A stretch of 18,192 bases of DNA. Source: Butyriboletus loyo. Lineage: Eukaryota > Basidiomycota > Agaricomycetes > Boletales > Boletaceae. The stretch covers positions 1-18,192 of the forward strand of contig JBBPSI010000373.1 of assembly GCA_038093515.1 (NCBI GenBank), written 5' to 3'. Each line of letters opens with the position of its first letter. Positions within the stretch are counted from its first letter, which is position 1. Shown here in pieces: positions 8,018-17,407 of this stretch. The notes below the pieces were generated by a model. That model searched no databases. It was not told the origin of the DNA and was given only the letters and a program-made list of their open reading frames with translations. Made by a program: the position numbers and the translations under genes.

Positions 8018-10370
8018 TCATGAATCACGCCTGGTATCGGCGCCCGAATCACCTGGTCGATGCGCCTCATCTTCAGTAGCTGTGCTAAAACACCAGATCC
8101 ATGCGGGTAACCTGAATATGACCAAAACGGTTCCGCCGCCTGGTTCTCGCTGATGTGATCCGCTGTGAGCCAAACAGTATAAGCCAAGGAAGCGTACACG
8201 CACAATTGCGTAGACCCTCCCAGCTGATGGCTGAGATGGATTGTTCACTTGTTGTTCCTAATCAAAAGTGAGCTATCATGTTGTGATCTACCGTCACCAA
8301 AAAAACACACAGGGCCAGCTTTCCTTCGATCTGGATGACCTTGCCTGCTATCGGAAGCGTCCTGGTTCGAATGGCTTGCTTCGGAAACAGCAGCGTCGCC
8401 TGCTTCTCGCTGCTGTATTCCACCGTAAGTCTAGCAATCAAAATTGAAAGAGTGAATGCGCACCATGACCTGGACTCCCTGTGGTGTGGCCGACGACTCA
8501 GACGCCTCGTTCACTGGTTGTCCCTAATAAGAAAGTGAGCTATCGCGACGTAATCTATCGTCATGACAAATGCATACAGAGTCTACTTTCTTCGCGTCTG
8601 AATGACCTTGCCTACTACGGGGGGCGGCCTTGTTCGAATGGCCCTTTCTAGTAGCTTTACTCTTTGTCGTAGGCTGTGACGCAGGATAAGCGACAGCACC
8701 AGATAAAAACAAGCTAGCCAATCAACGAACCTTTACTACGGGTTTTGCGACCGCTCGCTGAGATGGTTCGTCAGATACAGCGCACCATTGTTTACAAAAG
8801 AAGAGAACACCGACCCGCACACGTTGACCTGCGGTCATCCATGAAGGTCTCTGGTTCGCAGGATTCCCTCTTGCTGGTGAATTGGAACGAGGTTGCGGAT
8901 TCGCAGCCTGACCGGGATCTCTTGAAAGGTGGCCTGGCTGATGGGAACTCTGGTGTTTGTCACCCCTCTTGCGCACCGTCTGTAGCCACCTTTTAACCAT
9001 CGGAATACCACCAGATGACGCGGCAGTGTCACGATGTTCATGTGGATCAGGCATTTCAGGAGCCTGGGACACCGGCGATGGTGGCTGCAGCGACGTCAAT
9101 ACGAAAGCAAGAATAGAGTAAAATCAGTACAGACTTCGTCATAGTCAAATACGGGTGCAGGTGCACTCGTCAGCACCTCGGTCTGGTGGCGTCATGAATA
9201 CCAACGTCGAAAAGGAAACAGTCAAAGTCTTACCTCCAGTGGATCATCATCTTGAACGACTTGACGGTTCTCCGACTTGTGTGGATTTGTTGTTGTGGGT
9301 TGTTCCTTGTGTGGGAAGTAAGTGCGATTTCCTCCACAACAAGCTCCTCAACATTGTAAATGCAGAAATACTTACATCATGATGGAAAGCACCATATGAG
9401 CCTGGAAGGATTTCGCTGAGATTGCGAATCACGACTTTCCCATCTTCTCTTCCAGTGGCAACATAGCCACAATCTGCGGAGAGAGCAATTGAATATAACA
9501 TTCCAGTGTCATCGATGTCTGGGCTGATCCGAGCAAGTGTTGAAGTGTCCCAGAACGAGATGGAATGCGCTAAGACGGAAGCGAGGAACTTCCCATTGGC
9601 TGCTTGAGCGATGCACTGTCGGAGGCTTGAGTTACTGTCAGTGTGTGATTGTGATTCAGCTAGTAGGGACCCAGTGGAATCCTCAAAAGCCTGGATTGTC
9701 TTGTTGCTAGTTATGGCAAAGATTTGCTGTCCATGGTTTGACCACACAAGGGGAGTGACCGCGAGATATTGGCGATCCATTTCGACCTTGATGGTGACGA
9801 GTCGATCACTGTTGCGACTGTCAAAGATGCAGATGGAAGTCCTGCAGGCAGTGGCAACACATTCACCATCCGGGGAGAATTTAATTCCTAAGACACTACT
9901 GTCATGTCGGAGTGGGCCAACCAACCTCTCGCCAGTGACGATGTTCCAAATGGTTGCTGTATTGTTGCCAAGTCCAATCCCAGTGGCAAACCTGGTAGCA
10001 TCGGGCGAGATGTCCACAGAAGTCACGTCTTTCGTGCCCTCCACCTCGATCATTCTTTCCTGGATTTTGGCGTCCCATACGCTAGCCCCTTCCGCAGTTC
10101 CACAGATTACCCACTTGCCGTCCCTCGATACCGAAATGGCGTTCACGTCCATTCCCAGTTGTTTCCCCACCTCTTGGCCGTCTGCAACTTGCCATCGTCG
10201 AATCCCATCGCGACTCCCGCTTAATAAATGCGTTCCGTCGGGGTGGAAAGCGACTGCCCACACTGAATCAGAGCGACCGGTGGCAAGCACTATCGTATGG
10301 TCTTACTGAATTGTCAGCATTCTATAATCACTCCCGAGAACTGACACGTACTGTTCTGCTCTGACGACAT
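8018..10370 (-). CDS. WD40 beta-propeller protein with disordered multi-exon tail
   Basis: A complete ten-exon gene of 583 codons plus stop, matching a WD40 family expanded in Agaricomycetes (from memory). The 19-nt first exon (10352-10370, ATGTCGTCAGAGCAGAACA) is joined across a 50-bp intron (GCTGAC branch) to the WD exon 9376-10301. Seven blades are visible: VWAVAFHPDGTHLLSGSRDG, ISVSRDGKWVICG...VWD, VDISPDATRFATG...IWN, IKFSPDGECVATA...IFD, WSNHGQQIFAIT, AANGKFLASV...SFWD and IALSADCGYVATGREDG. That is enough for one propeller. The tail exons are 9234-9305, 8821-9084, 8731-8757, 8578-8673, 8470-8523, 8311-8430, 8216-8257 and 8018-8149. All these lengths are divisible by three and all junctions are phase 0. 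The tail is rich in Pro, Ser, Gln, His and Arg, so it is predicted disordered, and ends with a hydrophobic FRLPAWIWCF segment. A scaffold role is likely; partners are unknown. The two weakest introns are 8431-8469 (39 bp) and 9085-9233 (149 bp, may hide another mini-exon). Confidence 0.8.
8242..8660 (-). repeat. Tandem duplication of an exon-intron-exon unit in the WD40 tail
   Basis: Bases 8242-8400 and 8510-8660 are related along their length, exon and intron alike. The exon parts encode SHSNQDASDSRQGHPDRRKAG and GHSNKAAPRSRQGHSDAKK. The introns (8258-8310 and 8524-8577) share the end GATAGCTCACTTT...ATTAG. The downstream exons both start G/E-Q-x-VN (EQQVNNPSQPS and GQPVNEASES). The unit length is about 268 bases, and all junctions are phase 0, so the duplication keeps the frame. 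Confidence 0.75.
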
Positions 10371-11576
10371 CCTCTCCAATGGCGCACGTCCGTAGGTTTC
10401 GTAGTGTCAAGAACCAAAGTGTTGAGTCGAGCGGTCGTATGGATTCTGGAGAGAGTTGGACCCCATAGGCACGTTTCTCCCTTCTCAGACGCGCAGTTGG
10501 CGCTTATGCTTATTCGCCTCCCAGCTACTAGTCGACCTCCTTCGTCCCATTAACCAAGAAATCAGCAGATGCTGGTGTCAGCGAACGCAGTGTCACCATG
10601 GAACTTCCGATCGCGCGTCGTATCTCCTTGGCCGCTGGCTGACTTTAAGTTGCACAGTGACTCTGCCCCGATTGCACGCGCCGCCGTCGCACGCCCATGC
10701 ATACATGCAAGCACGAAGCTCGTGGACATGTATTGGTGCACCGGGTGTTGATCTTGTATCCGTCGAGTCTAGCCCGGCTTCACTCTCAGGTCGCTCTCTG
10801 AACCGCGACCTTGGCCCCGCTTGAACGTCCAACACTCCGAATACGCATCTCACTGCTGCCAGTAAGGACAGCCCCCCTGGAATCTACACAGGTGATGGCG
10901 CCAGCGCAACGCAGGCGTCATCGCTCTCAGTGAAACCGATACAGGATGAAGGAGGCTGATATCTAGTCCGATCATCGCCATGTATGCATATGGCAGTGGA
11001 TGACGACCACACTTCCAGATATGTCGTTTTCTGGGTAGGCGCCTCCGCCGCAAACCCGCGTCGGAGCATCCAAATTGAAACTACCTTCCCCCCTCAGTCA
11101 AACACGTCATCGTGTCCTGTGGTGCCAACGCAGCGTTACGCCTACCGGTCCCCCTCCTCTGGCCATGCGTCGCGCACCACGGCCTCGGGCTCCTCTGGCG
11201 GTTTAACCCGCCGCTGCCCGTCTTGCCGGAAGAATGACGAACAGAAGTGGAGTGGGACAAAAGCCCGCGACAACGACCAAATTCCGGATTGGCTCCGCAT
11301 CTCTCCATTAAATGCGTGGTGATCAAGTAAGTTGGTATCTGATGAACGGCCTACTGCTGATGAAATCGTTGAATCTGTCGACATTTCATTCCCTTACCCC
11401 CGATACCCTTGAGGTACATCAGCACGCTAGAAATTACTAACGTCTTCATTGATTAACTCGTCAGAATGTATTACTAACTCCTACATTATGTCATGTAACA
11501 TATTTCTTCTGAATGGCCCGCCCCACCGTCGTATCGCAACTAAAAGGATAAACATAGCTAGCAAGCCGGGCAGACC
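10371..11576. other. Long stretch without a recognisable gene
   Basis: About 1.2 kb between the WD40 promoter (right of 10370) and the 3' end of the Rossmann-fold gene. The 10600-11320 part is GC-rich with several overlapping open frames of 60-120 codons on both strands. None has a recognisable motif or a convincing splice pattern. The 11400-11570 part is AT-rich and probably the 3' flank of the next gene. Confidence 0.4.
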
Positions 11577-12527
11577 CTAGTAAGCGATACTAACGCGCTT
11601 CCCCTCCCATTCGTCCCAATGCCTGACCACTTTCTCGACCAGGAAATGTGCCACGTCCTTCCTCGAAACCGTCCACCGCCCCGCGAGGTCCCCTACTTCG
11701 ACCATGTAAGGTTCCCCACTCGCTGAGCTGTCCCAAGTATCCGCACGACACGCCCCGTCTGTTAACAGCGCAGGCCGCACCATGACAACGTTTTTCAACG
11801 TCCCTGGGACCGGCAAGTCCACGCTCGTTTTCCAATCCCCACCAAGTACCTCCGTTCCAGGATTATCCTCCGTCTTCCACTCCCAACCCGCACAATACGC
11901 CAGCGCTTGCTCCGCGCCACGTTTGTCCGCGTGCGGGACGGCGAAAAAGTAGGTGTAGAACTGCTTGAGAAGAAATGGTTGCCTGTGATGGCCGACGCGA
12001 GTGGTTCCGGCAGAGGAGATGGCGATGATGTTGGGGTGTGGAGTTGGGAGGGTTTCGAGACAGTTGAGGAGGGACTGAGTCACGAGATTGGGAGGGGAGA
12101 CCACGAAGCCTTTGGTGAGTGCGAAATGGGGTGTCCCGCCTGTCAAGTGGCGATAAATGCGCGTGAGATCGAACAAGGGGTCGTTGATAATGGTGCAGCT
12201 TACCGACCGTGAAAAGGAGAAAGTCGACGGGTTTGCCGTCGACTCCCTGGGCGGCCACCCAAGCACGTTTGACGTCCTCCTTGACCAGTGCATCGCCTTG
12301 AACAAGTCTTGCTTTTTCGGTACGAACATACTTTTGAATTGTTTCGTCGTCATCAAACACGCCAGGCTTTCTCAAGAGGAAGGTGACCGTAGCCCCTAAA
12401 TCTGATCACCATCGTTCAGCGCATCGCAAGACATGTGGATAGTACCATGCATACCAAGGAGTCTTACCGAGGAAAAGTAGCCAATGTTCCTCGACCCTCC
12501 AATTGACAATACTTTGATGTTGTCCAT
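11577..12527 (-). CDS. NAD(P)-binding Rossmann-fold protein (atypical SDR/NmrA-like)
   Basis: Intact three-exon gene of 277 codons plus stop. Exons: 12455-12527 (ATG at 12527), 12204-12401 and 11577-12139. Introns 12402-12454 (GTATGC...GATCAG, GCTGAAC branch) and 12140-12203 (GTAAGC...GACAG) join the frames exactly. The N-terminus has the dinucleotide loop GGSRNIGYF (residues 10-18) after a beta strand KVLSI, then LGATVTFLLRKPGVF and ARLVQGDALVKEDV, typical of atypical SDR proteins. Later blocks are VDFLLFTVGGTPHFALTKGF, NIIAISSAGTTRVG, KRGAEQALAYCAGWEW and VVMVRPALLTDG, ending WTVSRKDVAHFLVEKV and GKRVSIAY. There is no obvious classical YxxxK catalytic pair at the usual place, so it may be a redox sensor or a reductase/isomerase of unknown substrate. 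No signal peptide, so it is presumably cytosolic. Confidence 0.88.
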
Positions 12528-12560
12528 GACGCGGTTAATGTCAAGCCCGAACTGGCCTCC

Positions 12561-12566
12561 TTTATA
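12561..12566 (-). promoter_or_regulatory. TATA box of the Rossmann-fold gene
   Basis: TATAAA on the minus strand, about 34 bases before the ATG at 12527. The short distance implies a very short 5' UTR. Confidence 0.4.
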
Positions 12567-12849
12567 TGCACGAAAGGAGAGATCTTACTCATCATGCTGC
12601 GGGCTGTTGATTGGTGTCCGTATGTTCACTTAGCAATCACCCAGGCACCAATCTGTGACATGACTCCACAGCCGTGGGTGATGCTGCGGCCACGGACAGG
12701 CACCAACGCCCCCTCGTCCCGATCGGTACCCAGCAGATCAATTGACACATGCTCAGTACTTACTACAGTCTGTAATGAACTGCAAACAAACATGAACATT
12801 CTCAGCTGCCAGGGTCAACCAAATAAAAGTTAGAATTGGATTCATTCAT
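12567..12849. other. Intergenic region between the Rossmann-fold gene and COA1
   Basis: About 280 bases between the Rossmann-fold promoter and the COA1 stop codon, with both genes on the minus strand. A TTCATTCATTCATT tetranucleotide run overlaps the COA1 stop codon (12841-12852). No other element was recognised. Confidence 0.4.
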
Positions 12850-13697
12850 TCATTGTGTCTGCGATCCAGACGTGCCACTGGACTGCGGAGTAATGTTAAC
12901 GACTCTGCCATCGTCGCAGATGACCCTGAATCGCACTGCAAAAGCATCAGGTCTCAATACAGATTCCCTCAGATGTCAATGCAAGACGTACGAGGTGTGA
13001 ACGTTTGTCCTTTCGCTTTGCGAATGCTTGTAAAGTACAGCGTTCCGCTTCCTATAATGACCTCAAAACTGCCATCCCGTTTGACGAACAAAGACACGCT
13101 AAACTAACCTCGGTGACCTTTTAATCGACAGCTCACGTCGACGTTTCCCTGTGGGAGATTGACCTGCCCGAGCGCACGACATCAGAATCGACACACCAAA
13201 CATGGAGGGGAAACGAGACACACAGAACCGCTGATCCAGGGGTCGCCATTCAGGTACCATGTCGGCTCGAACCGTATAGCGTCACCCAAAGCATCCTGCA
13301 ACTCCTTGTCCTGTCGTACGGTTTGCAAAATCTGGCGTACGACGGAACTCGAGAGACGTTCTTGGTTCATCGCTACGAGGAGGAACGCAGCCCATCCGGA
13401 TGCCCCGAGTGCGGCAAATGCGAGAATAAACGGCCATCGTTTCTGCACGAGCGTACTTTAGTCTCTTCATAGGACGACAACGATAACTGGTACCTGTATT
13501 TGGGGCAAGTCGTGGCGTGGAGAAGGACGAGTGTAATAGAGTTTGGGTTTGGATGGGGCTGAAAAGGTCTCGGTGCGAGGTTCTTCTGTAGGAGGGGGTG
13601 GGGGGGGAAGTTGAGTGGCTGTTGCATATGTGCGTCGTTCAGAAAAAAGAACACGACGTGGTGCAAGTGAGCGAGTTGCCCGAGCAAACGTTGACAT
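12850..13697 (-). CDS. COA1: Cytochrome oxidase assembly protein COA1, mitochondrial inner membrane
   Basis: COA1 acts at the mitochondrial inner membrane, linking Cox1 synthesis to early complex IV assembly. The gene is intact: five exons at 13494-13697, 13224-13442, 13109-13163, 12992-13051 and 12850-12935, 207 codons plus stop. The four introns are 51-60 bases with GT-AG ends and join the frames exactly. The start is the ATG at 13697. The first 25 residues (MSTFARATRSLAPRRVLFSE...) are rich in Arg and Ser without acids before Glu20, a typical presequence. One membrane segment follows at about residues 72-94 (FILAFAALGASGWAAFLLVA). The soluble intermembrane-space domain carries QERLSSSVVRQILQTVRQDK, ELQDALGDAIRFEPTWYLNG and WISGSVNLPQGNVDVSCRLK. 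It ends with SGTLYFTSIRKAKGQTF and FRVICDDGRVV. Length and block order fit the family. Nothing looks broken. Confidence 0.92.
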
Positions 13698-14652
13698 GAA
13701 GCTGACCTGCCAGCGGGAACGCCAGCGTGAAGGGTGATCCGGTGAATGTGGCTGTGTTACTAGTCAACTTCACAGGCGACTTATCCCGTTCATACTCCGA
13801 CGTATACCAGGCTCTGCTTAGCGCCATCATCGGTGAACCCACCGAAGGAACGCATTTGTGAAGCAGCGAGCCGTCGTGTTCGATATCGCTATCCACAAGA
13901 AAAGCGACGTCCAAAGTTTACAAGAACCATTCACATTTTTTTCGTTCTCCCCGCGTGCGCAACTGTATCACGACAGAGCAGGTGACGCGCTAATGTACAA
14001 ATGGACTCCAAAGCTCACCGTACAGGCACTCGCATCGGCCGTCGCATGCCACGTTTATTAAATCCTCCTCGCGTTGTCACGTTTCTGGCGATGATAGCGG
14101 TGATAAAGGGGCATATTCACAACCTGTTCTACCCTTTCTGGTTATCACATACGACATTTCGAGAGCAACACGTTCAGACGACCTGAACCAGTACTCGATC
14201 GACTACTAACCCTACGCTAGAGTGTATGCAACACTCATAGAGACTCGTCACGCGACCGAGACGACACAGGAGAGAATCAGGCATCAACGGGCCTGTGCTC
14301 AGTTCAATTTCAAATCCAGATAACCAGGCGAAAAGACAACTTTCCCGATGTCTTTTTCGCCTCTTAAGCTTCCAAGACTGTTGACCACCTCCACATAGAC
14401 GCAGCGAATATCTTGTGAATGAAGCCCTTGCGCCTAAAAGCAGTGTGGTCCCTCTTCCATCTTTCTTAACGCTATCGTCGAGAGCAGTAAGGAACACTTG
14501 AACATCAAGTACCTTGGATCAATGAAGGAAGAAAAACTTATCAACACCAATGGAGAGTCACAAGATAAGCTCGCTTCCGCAGGGGAACGTCGCCATACCG
14601 CGACATTCGAAACCTTGGTGCGTGTCTTCGATCTCGGTCTACTAATAGCTTT
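13698..14652. other. No recognisable gene
   Basis: The left end is the COA1 promoter. A minus-strand open frame at 13639-13914 overlaps the COA1 start and shows only an unremarkable SPVKLTSNTATFTGSPF stretch. Open frames at 14001-14186 (plus) and 14174-14685 (minus) carry no recognised motif. The right end may include further 5' sequence of the P-loop NTPase relic. Confidence 0.35.
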
Positions 14653-17056
14653 ATGATTCTGCCAGCCATTCTCAAAGCACCACAACCAGTGCCGAAACCT
14701 CCAGTACCCACACCCATAACAATAGCGGATCTTGGTGAGGGTATGTACTTCCCATCACAACAGTTATCCAGAACCACGGCTGACGTCCATCATTAGAACC
14801 ACGTCGAAAGTTATCAGGGTCCTTTGAGGCAAAGTATCGTGGCGCAGCTGTTAACGACTTTTACGAATATTTGACACACAACGAAAAGCTATTCAAGACC
14901 GCGCTCAATCCCCGGTACTACGCCAAGTTCTGTTCCATTGTCCAGAGCCCCAGGCACTGGTAAATCAAGAATATTAACTGAGGTAGATAAAACGTCATTT
15001 TTTCACATACGTCTGTGGTGGCTAGGTCGATCCTAGCTGAGAACTTGCGCGGGGGGAAGGACAACCTAGGTTTCCCTCCGCGATCCGATCCCATTGACCG
15101 AATTCCCCCCTACTGGGAGGGGGTACCGGACCATCTGTTATGTGTTCTTCACCGCCCTTTTTGGTACTCTCGAGGGATATCCCTCAAAGGTTACGCCACC
15201 CGCAATACTAAGGCGGGCATCATGCTTTGGGTCCCCCACACCAGGGCTGATTTCTTCACAAAACTCGATGAAAAATAAGAGGTGAGTAGGCTATTCTGTA
15301 TCATAATTCTGATTTCACAGTATGCTGTAGGCTCATGCTGATCTCGTCCGTACCCTCAAACGACGCTCTGGCGCAGCAGCAGAGGCTTCTTCCATCCCGG
15401 ATCCTGATGAAGCGGCTGATTGGGCACACGAACTGACGTTGGAGAGACCGCCGATAATATGGGGAGGCTCTCCCTTTCAAGTAAATATTTCAGCTGGCGT
15501 CGCAGACGTCCTAGCTGAGTAATGTAGTCCAACGCAGAACCACAGGCCCGCCGCTGATCTACCTGATGTCACTGAGCGTCTTTTTACTGCCCACAGAAAA
15601 ATGGCTGCTTGTATTACGTGTGTCTTTGCTGGCGATTCAGACCAGCCCAAGTTGGTGATCTCTCTCGACGAGGCGCACCCGTTCAGTCCAGTGCATCAAG
15701 AAATATCGCCCAGCAGATGTTTTGTGCGGGGCTGTTAACGAGTATTTATACCATCATGATCATGCCGTTTGGGTGGGTTTCGCCTCGACGACTTCCAAGG
15801 TCGCTGATTTTTCGCCACCTAATCAGAAACGTCTGTAATATATATATTCACATTGTTCTGATACCCCGGCTCATCCGTATTTCAGATGATTCCGACGGTG
15901 TTGCCATCAAGGGTGGGAAGCTTTTCCCACCTTACAGATGATCTGGAGAACGGCGTGGCGAGCGACCTTCAGATCTGACTTGCGGTGACATTGGGCCACA
16001 GCTGGAGGTTTACAAGTTACCCATCCGAACTCTTCCTGTCGTGCGTGACCGCAATAGATCTGCGCAATGCGCCTAAGAATCTGGAGCTTGTTTCGAACAC
16101 TCTGCTGGTGGTTGTTAACTCTGGCATGATTGATATGGGTCAACGCGGCGAACTGGCCAGCTGATTGCTGTGGCTACTGGCCAAGGACTTGCTCATTCGC
16201 ACACGGGCGAAGAACGTGGCCACCAGCATGTCATCGACATGGGAAGAGCATCTCGCCGACTGTCAAATGATTCCGGTTGTGGATTGGCTCGAATTCATCT
16301 TCGGATCGCATATATGGGACGAAGAGGACACGCAAGCATCTCTTTCACGCAAAATGTTCGACAATGCGTATTTGAATTTCTCGCACCGGGTATGCATGGA
16401 CGCGGAAATCGCTGGATCGGAGGAAGGGAACGAATTAGAGTCAGTCTTCGGAATTCCTTTACATAAGGTAACGTGAGTCTGATGATCCACCATATAGCTT
16501 GGAGGAGTGGACACTACGCCACTAGCAGAGGACGAGTGCAGTGTAGTGCTGCCACCAACAACCCCGACAAGGTGATATCCATCTATGTATTTTCAAGGAA
16601 ACACATACGAAAAATGCGCAGATCCCGGTCTCCGACAAGGCTCGAGAATCGACGAAATCGAAGGGTGTTTTGCGGTCCATCACCCGACGACATAAAAATC
16701 TCAGTGGCGAATGAGGAAGCGCGTCTGTCTCCGATCGCGAGTCCCTTCCATACATCGCCATCTTGGCCGACCTTGATCAGCCAGCCTCGTTCTCCGTTAG
16801 CTTCACAAGAGGGATGTTGATAACCACTCTGCGTATTTACGCTGCGGGAGTCGAAACCGCGACATATGCATTTCATGACGGCCCTTCAGAACTTCGTTCG
16901 CATTCAGTAAATTCCCGAAACAGAACGACCTTACAGGAAATACCTAAATGCGCAGGTCAAGTTTGGGAGTACGGCCACTCCCGAGCATATGGTATGGGAA
17001 CACGGGAACAATGTCCCGAATGTGCGAAGGAGACCCGCCCGACGGTCCTAGCTTGA
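14653..17056 (+). pseudogene. Decayed P-loop NTPase of the Crinkler/RHS effector type
   Basis: The sequence matches a large Agaricomycete family of P-loop NTPases, related (from memory) to Crinkler and trypanosome retrotransposon-hot-spot proteins. It starts at ATG 14653 (MILPAILKAPQPVPKPP) and passes a canonical intron at 14741-14796. Then come FEAKYRGAAVNDFYEYLTHN and NPRYYAKFCSIVQSP. The Walker A motif (14944-14968) is broken by one extra base. Further blocks are NLRGGKDNLGFPPR; CYVFFTALFGTLE; Walker B KLVISLDEAH (15664-15678); HAVWVGFASTTSKVADF; a probable intron from about 15834 to 15885; GGKLFPPY; NSGMIDMGQRGELAS; CQMIPVVDWLEFIFGSHIWD; NAYLNFSH; LRIYAAGVETATY; and, in another frame, YLNAQVKFGSTATPEHMVWE. 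Breaks: several frame changes, TGA at 16162, TAG at 16523 and 16544, TGA at 16712. No terminal repeats were found. It is not expected to make a working protein. Confidence 0.78.
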
Positions 17057-17407
17057 TCTTGTGCTGTAATTTCTGGCCGACTGGTTTGGAGTCTGTCGGC
17101 CACCCATATTACTCGTACCTGGCCTGAAGGCCGCTTGTACTCGGTTTTTTTTACGATACTTCACTTATAGCGCTTGTTAGGCTACTACCATCTTAGTTGT
17201 GCGCCCGCGTCCTTTGATTTTGTCACTGGCAGCCCTTTGTTTCCTTTTTGCATTCTTGGCAGTGGCGACACTAACCTCTTTCAGGCCCAGTACTCCGACG
17301 ACAGTGTGGGTCGCCCCCTATCCCGATTCGAAATTTAGGAGATTTGCTGGCCTTGCAATTTCCCGTTCTCCTTGCCCACCACCACGAGGCTGACCGGAAG
17401 CTCTACC
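17057..17407. other. Promoter/5' flank of the RBR gene
   Basis: About 350 bases between the NTPase relic and the ATG at 17408. It contains a T-run (about 17144-17151), pyrimidine-rich stretches and a CTGGCCGACTGG...CGGCCACC near-repeat. No TATA box was clear. Confidence 0.4.

Noticed and set aside
9611..10309. Long plus-strand open frame of 232 codons
   Set aside because: It lies entirely antisense to the WD40 repeats, which carry clear family motifs.
10371..10520. Protein-like minus frame (LSPESIRPLDSTLWFLTLRN) upstream of the WD40 gene, first taken as a fused gene fragment
   Set aside because: It cannot be spliced in phase to the WD40 exon, whereas the overlapping ATGTCGTCAGAG mini-exon can. 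I recognise no family for it.
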